Notes: generated by a model from the sequence alone, not told the origin. DNA of 64,000 nt from Megascapheus bottae (GCA_024803745.1 JANJXV010000265.1:186001-250000), one strand, 5' to 3'; shown: positions 43,956 through 58,284, numbered from the stretch's first letter. Made by a program: numbers and translations.

Positions 43956-45582
43956 TCCCCTCCCTCCTTTTTCTCTGTTTTCCTACCCTCAGCCCCCTCT
44001 CCACCCAGATTGTTCAGTTCATTTCCGTTTAGTGTCTTCCAAGTATCACTGTTCAATTGGTTCACCCTTTTTCCTTTGTTTTTTTTTTTACCATTTTATT
44101 ATACCCTCTCCATTCCCCAAATCACATAAACCTATGTACAAGACACAGGGTTCCCGAATTCAACACAGTGACTACAGAGAATAAAACTAAAGAGAAAAAG
44201 AAGAAAAGAGGTAAAAAGCAAAGAAAATGAAAGAACATCATACAGTACCTTAGAAGCAACAACACTGAAAAACAAAACAGAAAACCTTGGGCTGAAAATG
44301 TAGCTTGCCTAGCATGTATGAAACCCTGGATTCCATTCCTCAGCACCACATAAACAAAAACTGGAAGTGCCACTGTGACTCAGCTGGTAGATTTCTAACG
44401 TTCAGCACAGAGTGTCTCCAAGTGACAAAAATCTGTCACATTTAAGTCAGGCTTCAAAACTTTGCTAGGAACCAGTTACGTGATTTGGAAGAAAGTCCAA
44501 TTTTCAAAAAATCACTAGCCAGGCGCTGGAGGGTCATAATTGTCATTCTACTAGCCAGGGAGAAGGTGACTCAAAGCCTTTGCAAGCAAAAAAACGAAAA
44601 CAAAAAACTGTAAGATTCTTCTCACCACTTATCCACCCAAAAACTAAGGGGAGTTGTGGCTAAAACTGGTACAGCATTAGCCTTGAGGAAGAAGAACTAA
44701 GAGACCTTGCCCAGGTCCAAAGTTCAAGCTCCCCACCAAGAAAGAAACAAAAAAGGAGTCCAGACACCTTAGTTTCAAAAGTATATCTATATATCTTAGT
44801 AGATTTTTCTGATCTTTCCTCATTCATCTGATGGAACCACATAATCTTGATCCAGACCTGACTAAGAGCCTACATTGTGCTTAATAAATTCATTCCACAT
44901 GTTCCAGTAGAATCTGGACAGCTAACAGCCACTTACCAATGCTTTATTCTACGTTTGGGCCAGTATGTCTTCATACCATCTACACAGTCAGCTATATCAT
45001 CTTTCCAGAAGTATCATTGAGTGTAGAACACTCAGAACTAAAATAATTGCATAAAGATGTAATAAAACCCCTTGATTCATTAAGAAAATTTCTGTACCAC
45101 TTAGAGCAAGTACATTAGTGGTATTTACCTCTAGCCTCTTTTTTAAAAAATATTTATTAACATTAAATTTTACATCATATTTCAAATGTCATGTTTAACC
45201 AACAAGTATTCAAGAAGGGAATCGCTATACAATCACTGGCACATAGATTTTAGAATATAGTAAAAATTAAGCTGAGTCTTTGTATGTCATAGATACAGAT
45301 TAATCTATAATAAAACACATGTCTATAGAGTGTATAGTCTATCCTAGATTTTTATGTCTATGTAGTTATGTTTATATCTCCAAAATTATGTTCAGAACTT
45401 TGGGTATCAACTATTCAATCATCGCTCTACTACTGTTTGAAACTAATATCCATATATTAAGGATACCATGTAATTTTTTTCCTTCTTCTTCACTTATCTC
45501 ACTCAACAGGATTCACTCTAATTTCATCCACTACCCCAAAAATGCCATTATTATTTTTTTCTGTGCAGATCTTCTTTTATGT
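43956..45582. other. No gene; SINEs and worn retroelement sequence
   Basis: 43,960-44,285 is a pyrimidine-rich then purine-rich stretch resembling a worn L1 3' end. 44,288-44,430 and 44,650-44,755 are plus-strand tRNA-like SINE pieces. 44,512-44,600 is B1-like. 45,320-45,580 resembles an older L1 3' UTR. No coding region is supported. Confidence 0.6.
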
Positions 45583-46129
45583 ATTTTTTTTTATTGTAAT
45601 TTATAGAAGGGTTACATTATATTCACCAGATAGAAGGTGCATTACTTCTCAAACTTTGATACCCCATGTAATGATATGGTCCCCATTTCCCTTACCCTAC
45701 CCCCACTCATGTTCATTTCCCCCCTTCCCTATCCAATTTCAAATAACCAATTAGGCACATATGAAATATATCAGAAAACAAGGTGAAATATTGTAACAAT
45801 ATGATATAACCAAGGGATAGCAAAAGAGATAAGAGATCACATAGTTCATTAAGGACAACAATCACTCATTATATGAGTTTTGTTTCTTTATCTTGGAGGT
45901 CCTTACATTTAGTGTCATACTATTTGTCACGATGTCTCTAGATTTTGTTCTATTGTAAATCTCTGGTAGCAGAGCCCAAGGTTTCTACTGAATTTGACAA
46001 ATGAGGGAGACTCTTGGGCCTATGTTCCTTTGAGTTTGGCTTACTTCACTTAATATGATTTTTTTCCTTTTCATCCACTTCCCTGAGAATGCCATTATTT
46101 TATCTTGTCGTTTGGCTATGTATCATTCC

Positions 46130-46174
<45 letters not shown>

Positions 46175-47395
46175 CACATTTTTTGTAGTAGGGCATCTGG
46201 TTGTTTCCATCATCCAGCCTCATTTTCTACAGATATTTTTATAGTCTCTTTTTTATTTTCAGGGTAATGTATAGAGGGGTTACGATTACATTTACAGGTA
46301 GTGGACTGCATTACTTCTCACACATTTATTCCACTCCACATGTTTTTGTCCCCAGTTCCCTCTCCCCTCCCCTTCCCAATCATCTTGTTTCCCCCCTTCC
46401 CTTTCCTATTTGACATAAACAAATAAACATATATACAATATGCCAGGGAAAAATCAGATACAGTAACAATCTGACATTAACCAAAGGGCAAAATAAGAGA
46501 TGAGAAATAACATAGTAGATTAAGGACAAAAATCACACAAGATTAAGAGCAACGATGACACAAGATATAGCTCTTGTTCCCATATCCTAGAGATCCTTAC
46601 ATTTAGTCTCATCCTATATGACCTTATATACCTAGGTTTTTGAGTTATTGTAATCCTCTGCTAGGAGAGTCGTAGATGTGAACTAATTATTACAAATGAG
46701 GGAAACCATTGAGCTTATGTTTCTTTGGGTCTGGCTTGCTTCACTTAATATGAATTTTTCCAAGTCTTTCCATTTCCTTACAAATTGGGCGATGTCTTTC
46801 CTTCTGATGGCAGCATAGCATTCCATTGTGTATAAGTACCACATCTTCTTGATTCAGTCATCTACTGAGTGGCATCTGGGTTGGTTTCATAGCTTTGCTA
46901 TGGTAAATAGTGCTGCAATGAGCATCATTGTGCTAGTGGCTTTAGTATGTCCTTTTTTCTGGACATTTGGGTAGATGCCAAGTAGTGGATTTGCTGGATC
47001 ATAGGGGAGCTCTATGTTCAGTCTTTTGAGGAACCACCACACTGCTTTCCCTAGTGGTTGAACGAGTTTACACTCACACCAACAGTGTAGGTGTGATCCC
47101 CCCTGGTCACTTCCCCACCAGTATCTCTTATTAGATTTTTTAATAATGGCCATTCTGACTGGAGTCAGGTGGAATCTCAAAGTTGTTTTGATTTTCATTT
47201 CCCTTATTGCTAGAGATATGGAGCATTTCTTTATGTGTCTAAAGCCCATTTTAATTTTTTCTTCAGAGAATACCCTTTTAAGTCTTTAGCCCACCTTTTA
47301 ATAGGATGGTTGTTTCTTTGAAGATTTGTTTGGGAGAGATTCATTTTTTTCAGCTATAGATATATTTTAGATAACTACATATATTTTTGTAGAAA
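45583..47395 (-). mobile_element. Two L1 3' ends in copy A' (counterparts of 1-1,595)
   Basis: The first L1 runs from the T-rich end at 45,583 to about 46,245 and contains a (TG)n tract at 46,131-46,172. The second runs from about 46,246 to 47,395 and contains the ORF2 C-terminal frame 46,887-47,249. Both are 5'-truncated and minus strand. Confidence 0.8.
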
Positions 47396-47403
47396 AAAGA
47401 ATG

Positions 47404-49428
47404 GAAGCCATCATGCTGGCTCACAACTTAATTTCAGCTACTTAGGAGGCTCAGGGCTTAGGATCACAGGTCAAAGCCAACCAGGGCCCTACAGTGTGTG
47501 AGATCAAACTCTGTGAACATACAATGACTGTAAGAGGAATCTCCCTGCATGGGAATGTAGCCTAATGGTAGAGTGCTCACCTAGAATCCATGAAGACCTA
47601 GGTTCTATTCACCGGTGCCGCATACTCAGAAAAAAGCTAGAAGTGGCGCTGTGTCTCAAGAGGCAGAGCACTCACCTTGGGCAAGCGAGTCCAATGAAAA
47701 TGTCTAGGCCCTGAGTCCAAGCCGTAGGACTGGCAAAAAGAAAAAAAAAGAGCAATCTGTCTTAAGTAACAAGGAATGTACCCTATATTTATACAGACTG
47801 AAAAATTCATTAAGAAATTAGAAAATATGTATAAAGTGCATAATTTCTTTTGTGTGTTGGCACTGGGTCTTCAACTGAGTACTTCAGCTCTATCCCTGAC
47901 CTTTTCTGCTCAAGGCTAGCACTCTACCAATGCAGCCCCAAATCAACTATCTTCAATTGAGATATAAGGGATGAATATTTCAGGGTGCTTCATGAAAAAC
48001 ATTTTTATAAATTGAAACTTTCAACACAGTCTTATTTTAGTATGAATGTTGAGATGGGAAGAGACAGAAAAAGTGAAATGTTTCCTGATCCCCATAGAGA
48101 AGAGACTCAGCAGAACCACTGTGGTCTGCAGGCTTCTTTGTGAGTTTTGTTTGCTTGTTTGATTTTTGTCAATTGTGGGGCTTGAACTCTGGGCCTGGGC
48201 ACTGTCCCTGAGCTCTTCAGCTCAAGGTTAGTGCTTTAATCTGTGAGCCACAGTGCCACTTCTGGTTTTTCTGGCAGTTAACTGGGTACTTTGGCTGGCT
48301 TTAAACTTTGATTCTCAGATCTTAGCCTCCTGAGTAGCTAAGATTATAGGTGTGAGGTACAATCACCAGGCTGCTGCTCTGTTACTATGCAGGTTCTGGA
48401 TCAAGAACTTCAAGTTCTTACTTCAATTTTTTCTTCTCTTGCCTGATACTCTGCCATTTGAACGAAGCCCCAGTTCCTGGTCTTTGTTGGTTAATGAGAG
48501 ATATTATGATTTTCTAATATTCAGAGCAACGATTATAAAACCCAGCATTTTACTTACTTGAATAAATTAAGAGACAGGACCTAGTGAGATGGAAAACAAA
48601 ATTTTTTTTCAAGTTCCTATCCTGTTCTAATGTATAAGTCTGGCTATTTTGCTTACACACAAATATGTATTTTACCAGTTTCTACTCTATTTTTGCTTAG
48701 CTTAAAACCACCACTGCCATTTCATAGATTTTGTTGTTGTTGTTTGCGGTGCTTGAACTCTGTGCCTGGGCTGCTCCTCAGATCTTCAGTTCAATGCCAG
48801 TGCTCTACTACTTTTGATTTGGCCAGTCCTGGGCTTGAAATCAGGGACTGAGCACTGTCCTTATATTTTCTCAAGGCTGGGGCTCTACCACTTCAGCCTC
48901 AGCACCACTTCCCGCATTTTTGTATGTATGTGGTATTGAGGAATTGAACCCAGTTCTTCGTGCATGCTAGGCAAGAACTCTGCCAATAGGCCAAACTCCC
49001 AGCCCAAAATTATTCATCATTACTATTAGCTTTCTTCTTTTTTTATTATTGATTCATCATGGTGCTTGGACTTTGGGCCTGGACACTGTCCCTGAGCTCT
49101 TCAGCTCAAGGCTAGCGCTCTTCCTCTAGAGCTCCATTTTTGGTTTCTGGTAGTTAATTGGTGATGTAAGTCTCACAAACCCATGTGTCCAGGCTGGCTT
49201 TGGGCTTTGAACCAAGATCCTCCAATCTCAGCCTCCATAGTAGCTAGAATTACACGCTTCAGCCCGCAGTGCTTGACTGTTTGATGTCTCTGTCTCTGTC
49301 TCTCTGTCTCTGTCTGTCTCTGTCTGTCTGCCTGTCTGTCTGTCTCTCTCTCTCTGTCTCTGTGTCTCTCTCTCTCTGTCTCTCTGTCTCTCTTTCTGTC
49401 TCTCTCTGTCTCTGTCTGTCTCTGTCTC

Positions 49429-49490
<62 letters not shown>

Positions 49491-50490
49491 GGTTGGAAGA
49501 CTATAATTGTGCACCTGGGCAGTGTCCCTGGGCTCTTCAGCTCAAGGCTACAACCTTAAACACCTTGAGCCACAGTGTCACTTCTGGTTTTCTGGTGCTT
49601 AAGTGGAAGTAACAGTTTCATGGACTTTAGTGTCTGGTTTGAACTGTGATCCTCAGAACCCAACCTTCTGAGATCATTTCCAGCGTTTTTTTTGGTGTAA
49701 ATGGTACAGAGTAATTAAACACAGGGCTTTGTGCATACTAGGCAAGCAAACTACCACTAGTGTGCACTCCAGCTTAGATAAGGGCTTTCTTTTTCTTTTT
49801 CTTTTTTTCACTCATGGGGCTTGAACTCTGGGCCTGGATGTTTACCTTAAGCTCTTCAGCTCAAGGCAAGAGCTCTACCACTTGAGGCACATTGTCATTT
49901 TGAATTTTCCATATTATTTGGAAATAAGATTCTCACAGATTTTTATGCCTGGGCCATCTTTGAACCTCGATCCTCCATGGTAGCTAGGATTACCAGGGTG
50001 AGCCACCAGTCACGGGCATTAAATTATTATTTTTTGCATGTCCTATGGCTTCAACTCATGGCCAGAAAACTGTCCTAGGGGTTGCTCAAGGATAGCACTT
50101 TACTTCAGCCAGCCAACTCCCGGTCCAAATAAGCCACTCTTGAAGCTAGAATTACAGAGATCTGCCATAATACTGGCATGTCGTTATCTAAGTATATAAT
50201 TTTTCTTCTATTTTTGATGGCTTTTCCTTAGTGTACATATTTCCTCCATATTTTATGGAAAACTACCTTCCCACTGGGGCCATAAGTTAAGCCTAGTGGA
50301 AGAGTTCTTGCCGAGCATGAATGAAGACCCAAGTTCAATTCCTCAGCAGGACATAGATAAAAAAAGATAAAGTGGTGCTGTGGCACATGTGATAGAACTT
50401 GCGCCTTAAGAATAAACAAAAACAAAAACAAGGATCGTGCTCAGGTCCTGAGTCTAAGCCCAGTACTGGCAAAAAAAATTCTGCCCAAAG
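47404..50490. mobile_element. SINE-rich stretch of copy A' with (CT)n
   Basis: Counterpart of 1,604-4,650. Plus-strand SINEs at about 47,404-47,752 and 50,271-50,485. Minus-strand SINEs at about 48,150-48,375, 48,735-49,003, 49,055-49,278, 49,505-49,770 and 49,800-50,030. The (CT)n/(CTGT)n microsatellite at 49,285-49,487 is longer than its partner. Confidence 0.75.
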
Positions 50491-51365
50491 TAGACATTTA
50501 AACTTATTGTACTTTTCAAAAAATTTGTTGTTCAAGGTGATATACAAAGAGATTGCTGTTACATATGTAATGAGTACATTTCTTGTAAACACTGTTACCC
50601 CCTCCCCCCTTTTCTCTTTCCCTTCCCCCAAGTCATAAATTTCATTTACAACAAATATATATATATATTCATTCCTGAAAAAAAAATAGTTTAAAATGTG
50701 TTCAAATAAATGATGTAGGTTGATATATTTATCAAAATGGATTACTTGAACTCTAAAATAAACATTCTAGGTAATTTTTCTCATAAAATTGTAGTAATGC
50801 TATAAAACTAATAAAAAAGGAATTTTAGTTATTAATTTCTTATGTTTTACCTTTAACATTATTACACTAAGCATACTGTTTATGGTATTAATACAGACAG
50901 CATGAAATATGATTATGGAAAAAAATTAAATGATTAAAATAGTAAGGTTGGGGGCCAGTAGTTTGGCTTGGTGGCACACACCCTGGACTGGCAAAAAAGA
51001 AGTAGGGTTAGATAAAACAGATTTATTTCCAAATGTGTGGAAAATGGTATGATTTCTTGTTTGGCTAGTCCTGGGGCTTGAACTGAGGGACCGGGAATTG
51101 TCCTTGGCCACATTTGTTCAAGGGTGGCACTCTGACACCTGAGCCACAGTGCCCCATCTGCTTTTTCTGTGTATGCAGTGCCGAGGAATTGAATCAAGGT
51201 CTTCTTGTATACTAGGCGAGCACTCTACAAGTAGGCCACATTCAAAGCCAAAGTAGATTTTTGATGCTATTGTGGAGTTTTAATTTTCTTAAATATTTGT
51301 ACAAAGCACAATGGATATATAAACAGACTTGAACTCACAGAACAGAGTCCCACATAATATTACAG

Positions 51366-51671
51366 TTACTCTGGCACTTCTCCCGATTGACAAAACACAT
51401 TTCCAGGCATCTGCTCTGTCCTTAAGCTTTGGTAGCTGACTTGTCTTTCCATGGAGGCCTGGCCTGGATTCCTGGTGATTCCATGCATTTCATAGTTCCC
51501 TGTATATCCACTAAGGTTGTCTTCTATGGGACCAGACCTGTCTGGTTTTTGGCCCATCCAGGACCTATGTGTCTGAGGTCTCACATTATAAGTGGAAAAT
51601 AAAACACAGTATAATAAGCACTGAAGAACTGCACACCATAATATTAACAATGAGAGTTTAATAGTTAGCAA
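51366..51671 (-). other. Conserved open frame of 101 codons, unrecognised (copy A')
   Basis: Counterpart of 5,533-5,838, same length. The hydrophobic N-terminus and C-terminal CQSGEVPE are unchanged. Two conservative residue changes. No family recognised. Confidence 0.2.
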
Positions 51672-51688
51672 AGTAAATACAATGAATA

Positions 51689-54443
51689 CTAGACAAGAAT
51701 CATGAGAGCAAGATAAAGAGATGTCTTTTTAGGAAGGGGACATGGAAGCTCTAAATCCAGACTGGCCTCCAAGTTGCCTTCAGACAGTAATTCTCCTTCA
51801 GAGTCCTCAGAAGCGTCTCCTTCCTCATGAGAAACAGAATGTCCTTCATGAGTTAAGAGGGGGATGGATTCTCGTTTGTCGAATGGAGATTGAGTCTCTT
51901 TTAGCGAGATGGATGGGTCTGGATATTCTGTGAGGATGGATTCATTTTCCTCCAATGAATCCAGTATTGAGAGTACACTTGCTGCTTCCCATGGGGACAT
52001 TTTCCATGAGCCCAGCATGTGCCCCTTCAGCTTGCACAATAAGTGGAGTGTTACTCTGACTCAGATGGACTGACTCTGGGTGGAGTGTGAAAGGAAACGG
52101 AAGGAAATCTGGCTGCTCTTTTTCTTCCTCCATAGTATCTGCAGGTTCAACTGTGTCACACATGGGGTTCAGAGCAAAAGGTATATCCACAGGACTCTAA
52201 ACCTGTTTGGTAATTTCTACAGAAGGCCCATGCTTTCTGGAGTGCAGTGATGATTTTCAGTCTCCATCAGTCACCAGCTCCATTGGTGGGTTTTTCATCC
52301 GGAGTTCAGGATAAGCTCTTCCACGATGACCCAAACCTAAGAATGGAAATAGGTACAGAGTGGACAGAGTGGACTCTGCAAGTTGAAGTGTCACTCAACT
52401 TCCATGAGGATCTAATGGAGGAACCTGTAGAACTGGAGTTTTGACTGAACACTGAGGAGGTGTAGGGTCTTTCTAATGAGTGCTTATTCCCGAGTCCTTT
52501 CAGAGGACAGACATTACCTGGCTGACACCACCCATAAAGGGCATTTTGCCAAGCTCTGTAGAAGTAAGGGCCAACCAATATCTAGACCACATGGGCTTCC
52601 TACTCACAGGCTCTGAGGCACCCACACCAGGACTTCTACTTTTTCTTGGTCTTACTGGTCGCACATTCCTCCAGCTGGTCAAAAAGTATGTGTTTAGAAG
52701 AGCAGGTCCAAAGCCGGCATGTGGAGTCTCATATAGAGCTTGAGTTGCGTCAGGGTGTGGCAGTTCTTGAACTCGTAGAAATCACTGGGGTAGAAGTCCA
52801 TTCACATCGTATAGATGGAACACATGATGCTGTGGGCACATTCGGTACAAGGAAAGTGAGAGCCTTCTCTCTCCATCCTGAGCCTTCTACCAAAGCCCCT
52901 TTCTTGCAGGACTCTAATGCTGTGGCTGTCCTGCAGAGATGTGCACTTATGTGCTGGGAGGGGGGTAAGAGACACTCGATAACAGGATGACTTTTACACC
53001 CCACTTCCAGAAGCTTCTGAGAGAGGCCTCTATGCATCTGTCCAAAGTAAACGCACCTTAAATTAACTAAGTAAATGCTCTAAATAAATCAATAAGTGAA
53101 TGCTCTAAATAAAGAACTAAATGCTCATTCCTCTAATCTTAGCCACCCAGCAGGCTGAGCTCTGAAGATCACAGTGGAAAGCCAGTCTAGTCAGTAAAAT
53201 CTAAAGGCACTTGTCTTCAATTAGGCAGCAAAAAGCCAGAACTTGACCTATGACTCAAATGGTACAGTGCTAATTTTTGAACGCCAAAGGGATGGCATTT
53301 AGACCTGGGTTCAGGTTCAAGTGGCAGCACTGGACCACACACCAAAATGTAAATGCTTTCAGGTTCTAACAGGCAAAGCTATCACAATCCCTCCCTGATG
53401 GCTCAAAAGTGATTCAGCCCCCAGCTTTTCCTCTGACTCCAGTATTGCACAGGCCTCCGCCATTAGTACTGACACCTCATTTCTTACTGGGAAATGGGAT
53501 TTCCTAGGATGTCACCTAGGTGAGGGCTGCAGTTGGGAGCCACTTACTCATGCCTGAAATCCAACTTCTGAGTAAGCACACTGTTGAGACTCCAGTAGCT
53601 TGTGAGGGAAATGAAATGGCATGGTGTCCCAGTCATAATAAAGTAGTTTGTGCACTTGTATCATGCTTAGCTCCCCTGTGAACACCCCAGTGAACCAAAC
53701 AGGCTCAGAGAGGAGCCAAGTATTCCAAGACTTGGCCAGGAGGGGTGAGCAAACCTGGGTTTGGAGGGGGAACACTCACTTTTTCAAGAGAATTTCCAGC
53801 AACTACTACATTGTCCTCCACTATTTGAAATTGTGCAGGAAGTTTCCCACATAAAAGAGATCACCTTTCTGGTAGGCAGGGATCAGCTTTGTCAGCAGCA
53901 TCTCCAACAGGCCTTCCTCCAGGATCCATAGGTTACAAGGCTCATTCAGAGTCTGAGCTGACTTACCATCACACTATCTTGGCAAAACAGTGGATATTTC
54001 AAACGTAGGAATGGGACCACACTTTACACTGAGGAATTGGAATAGAGTAGATTGGAAATGACACCCTCTAATCTCAGTAGAGTCACTTGAAAGCACACAA
54101 GAAGGTTGTAGTGTGTGGGCAGGATGATGGGTTCAAATAGGTTTCCTCTCAATATACCTCATCTGAGTTTCCCTGGAGTTTCCTGGCTTTCTTCCTAGAG
54201 AAATGCCTGATATACTGGAAATTTGGCTTGGCACTGATCCAGCATCTACTTCTTCAAGTGAGACATCCATATCTTTCATGCCTGAGATCCGAGCCTCCTG
54301 ACCTTTGGCAACAGCACAGCAACATCTTTCTGGTTCCTGAGCCACAGGCCAAGGGAGTTGGCTTGAGCTGGTTGTCACATACAGTGGCTTGGTTACCAGG
54401 GTTCCATATTCTGTTCCATTGTGAGGGAGGTAGGGTCACCTTT
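51689..54443 (-). pseudogene. RALGDS/RGL-family pseudogene, copy A'
   Basis: Same broken structure as 5,835-8,610: REM-domain start near 53,843-53,940, REM-domain end near 52,713-52,803, a linker frame 51,942-52,190 shifted relative to 51,689-52,039, and an N-terminal-like block 54,133-54,425. The shared frame change shows the gene was dead before duplication. Copy-specific changes include a stop after LALMILV, where copy A reads eight codons further, and a new in-frame TGA at about 52,442 on the opposite strand's open stretch. Confidence 0.55.
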
Positions 54444-54719
54444 CAAGGCCCAATGACCAAAGCTCCTTGCTCACAGAAGACCTCCCCAAAGACATACTGG
54501 AGGCTGAATCTCCCTTCCCACCTCACATATGGATGTAGTAAACAGCACCCCTTTTTGTTCAAATCCCAAGTCATTAACTAGGCGTAAGTGCTAGCCTGTT
54601 CTCAGGCTCAAGGAGCCTTTTTAGGTAAGATCCAAACTTAACTGTCACTATTGCCGTTACCCTTCACAAGAGATTTTGCTTCACAGTGCCTTCTCAGCTT
54701 GCATTTTGCCTCTTGCACA

Positions 54720-56605
54720 TTTTTTTTGCTAGTCCTGGGACTTGACCTCAGAGCCTGACCATTGTTCTTAGGCTTTCTTTAGGCTATAGCTGTCCCACCA
54801 AGCCACAGCACCACTTCCAGCGTTTTCTATGTATATGGTACTGCAGAATCAAACCGGAGTCTTTTTGTGTGGTAGCCAAGCACTCTACAAATAGATGAAA
54901 CACTCAGGCCATCTTGCACATATTTTTCACTTCAATCTACTAGGACGTTGTTAGGTTTCTGTATCCTAATCTATTTTTCTTCCTGATGAATATCTGTGCT
55001 GTCATCTGTAAAAATGCAAGTGGGAAAATCACAGAAGCATTGGTGACATAAAAAAAGTCTTACAGACATAGATAAGTGTTCATTCTTTGTAGGAGAAAGG
55101 ATAATTTGATATGATGATGATGACTATTTATAAATACTTTATTGGGGTTTAGAGTTTGGCCCAGTGGTAGAGTGCTTGCCTAGCATCCATGAAGATCTAG
55201 GTTTGAGTCCTTAATATCACACAGATATAAAAATCCATATGGCAATGTGGCTCAAGTGGCAGAGGGCTAGACTTGGGAAAAGCCAAGAGCAGTGCTCAGG
55301 CCCTGAGTTCAAGCCCCAGGAATGGCAGAAAAAACAAAAGAAAAGAAAAGAAAAGAAATGTGCTTTTTACAAGTTATTCACTCACAGCATTTGCCTCTGA
55401 ATTCTTCGCTTCTGCATCTTGTGACTTATCCCTTTCCCTCAATGTAGACAAGAAAAACAGATTTCATTACTTGCTATCCTGTTGTCCAATCTTTGGATAT
55501 TAATTCAAAATACAATATTGCCTGAGATATTGTGTGTGTGCATGTGTGTGTGTATCTGCCAATGTGTGCATGCACACATGTGTACAGGGTTTAGGGCTTA
55601 CTCATAGGGCCTGTGTGATAACCCTCAGCATCTTTTCCTCAAAGGTATTGGTCTTTCACTTGTAGCTTATTATAGCTAATTGGAGTTGAGAGATTCACTC
55701 AATTTCTTGCCCTGTTCATTGGAACCCAGTGCTGGGTTCTCATATTGTTAATTGTAGCTATAGAGAAGGCTGAGATCTGCGGATCCTCGTTAGAATCCAG
55801 CCCCTGAAAGAAAGTCACTGATAGAAATCTTTATCTTCAGTTAAGCATGAATAAATAAGGCAAAAGTGGAACTGTGGCTCAGTTCCTCTTGTAGCAGCCA
55901 TGAGAAAATTAGTAATTGGCAGCACCTGGTCCCTGAGAGAAATCCTTAGCACTGGTTCAAAAAAAGAAAGAAAATAATGAAAAAAATTAAAACTTGCTGA
56001 GGAATCCATAAGGATAAACGTGCCTGTGAATAATCTTGTCATTTCAGATTCCCTCAAGAGCTTATGTCTCTCTATATTTTATCAAGTTTTTTAAAGATAT
56101 TTACATATTTTCTATCTTTCTTAAACAGAGATAGCCATCCACAAAACACAAACACAAACTTTCACACAGTATACCACCCACCCATAAGTGTCTGGCTATG
56201 TATATATGTATAGTCATATGTATTGATCTGTCTCTCTATACTAATATATAAATACATAAACATATATATTTAGACAAACAGGAAACATACATAGATAGGT
56301 CTCAGGCATTTCCAGATTTTGTGCAAGTCTTCTGAGTGCAACTTACCATTGTATTGTTTGTCAAGATAGAGTCCCTCTAACTTTTGGCCAGCTTCTTGTC
56401 CTTTGATACTTTTCTCTGCCAGTCCTGGATTTTGAACGCTAGGCTTGGATGCTGGCACTGAGCTTGAGCTTCTTGCATTCAGTAGTTTATTGCAGATAAG
56501 ATTCTCATGGATTTTCTGTCCTGGGTTGGATTTGAATTGTGATCCTCAGATCTCAAACTCCTGAGTAGCTAGGATGACAGTCTTGAGCTACCAGTACCTG
56601 GTTCC
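54720..56605. mobile_element. SINEs of copy A' (counterparts of 8,888-10,775)
   Basis: Minus-strand copy about 54,721-54,908, plus-strand copy about 55,138-55,360 with the AAAAG tail, plus-strand fragment about 55,850-55,970 and minus-strand copy about 56,385-56,605. Confidence 0.7.
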
Positions 56606-56690
56606 TTTGCCTCTTTTACCCTTTTTTTGGCCCCACCAAAGCCATGGTATCTACCTTCCTATGTTCTCTCCACCTGCCCACAGACAGGGG

Positions 56691-56875
56691 TCTGACAGAT
56701 GCTTTCCAAACACTTATTCATGTCCTCCTCTGTATTGGCTGACAGCTAAGACATGCACTCACATTTCTGGATGCCAAACACAAAGCCATGTGATTGTTTC
56801 TCAGTCTGGAACATCCTATCAGATTTATAGCACCACAGAGGGTCAGGTTGATGCTCCTCCAGGGCTTCTTAAATT
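56691..56875 (-). pseudogene. GAB-family PH-domain exon remnant, copy A'
   Basis: Same broken PH exon as at 10,860-11,042, with KKPWRSINLTLC, the frame change and the internal stop. The conserved Trp of the C-terminal helix is also lost here (NKCLESICQ against NKWVESICQ in copy A), so decay has continued after duplication. Confidence 0.75.
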
Positions 56876-58284
56876 GTTCTCATATTAATCCACAACACGT
56901 TTGTCATCACTTGTCCAGCTAATTCATGGACTAAACCAGCATTCCCTACAAACTTAGATCCCAATACCATGAGGACACTCAAGGGTGCATTAGGAATGTG
57001 ACCTGCAGGTGGATCTGAGCCTGTCTAACTTGGAGGGGATTTCTCCACCACAGGAAATGGAATACAAATTTAGAATCTGCTTTCATGAGGTGACAATCTC
57101 TGGCAGATGTTCTTATCAAATGTGGCACTGCCTACTTCCAGCTTAAAACATGGGTTGATGACCCAGCATAACAGAGAATGTATTCACCCCGGCCCAACAT
57201 ATAGGCTGGGACCCTGAACTTTCAGGTAGCATTTGGCTTTGAAGGTCATGAGATCTTAGTCTACAAATGATGAGCCCCCTCCCATGAGGCATAGCAAACG
57301 GAGCCAAAGTGCAACCCAGTTAAGCACCAGATCAAGCTTCCCTTCTTCACTAGGGTATGGTTTGAAAACTGTGCATAGCTTCTGTTTGAAGCCAGTCCAG
57401 AAAGGAAAGTCCATGAAACTCTCATTTCCAGTTAACTGCCAAGAAAAAGCCAAAGATAGAGATGAAGCTCAAGAGAGCTAGAGAGCCATCTGAAAAGAAT
57501 GGTTACACCCTGCAACATCCTCATTATCTGATCTTGAAAACATCTCTGCGTGCATCCCAGCATGCAGCCAGCATCTGTTGGTGACAGTGACCCCTGCGCC
57601 CATTGGCAATCTGCACTGTCTCTGACATCTGTAATGTGAACCTCATTCTGTTGGGTTTGTGAAGCGGTGTCAACCCTGCAGAAGGAACCAACTGTGCCCT
57701 AACTCCCACTGTCCCCTGGGGCCCCTAGCATTCCCCCATCTGCACCCCTCCTGTAGCTTCTGATCCTAGGGAGCCCTCCTGCCCTGTCCAACACTCACAT
57801 GAAGTGCATATTTCTTCTCCTGGGGCAACTTCTCCACAGAGAGTACATGACATGCCCACTCTCCAGGCACGGGGAGATCCTGTCAAAGTAGCAAATCAGT
57901 GATAAGGACATAAAGTGATGAATAGAATTTTAGATCCTGATGGTAGACAGTCTGCAAAATCCAAGGGAGAATGGAATTGGAGGGGACCAGGTATCAGGAT
58001 GTGGGCATGGAGCTTCCCTGCCAAGGGGGTGGGGGAAGTCACAGGCTGGGGGATGCACAGGATGATCCATGGGCCCTGTGCAGCTACTGGGTCACCCCCT
58101 TCTGTATCAGCCTTTGGCTTTGAGCTCTGTGATTGTCAAGATGTGCACAGTCTGTACTCTGGCTGGCAGAAGAAAGGACCCCGGGAAAACAAATGTAGAC
58201 CCTTTGTGAGTGTAGGAAGGGGTAGGCTGGACAGCCAGTCCAAGGGGAGCTAAAACTGGAGTCGAGGGGTGTGCAAGGCGTGGG

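Larger units (their letters stand above)
45813..58284. repeat. Segmental duplication, copy A' (direct repeat of 1-12,457)
   Basis: Same content and order as copy A. The first matching base visible here is 45,813, because copy A is cut by the window edge. At 58,281-58,284 ('tggg') the match ends and A' continues into single-copy DNA, so A' keeps what looks like the original right flank and copy A is the rearranged one. Confidence 0.95.

Noticed and set aside
1..58284. Possibility that A/A' and the L1 units are assembly duplicates
   Set aside because: Copies differ by many scattered substitutions and indels, have distinct junctions, and only one unit carries the provirus. A false duplication would be near identical. 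Long reads would still be the final test.
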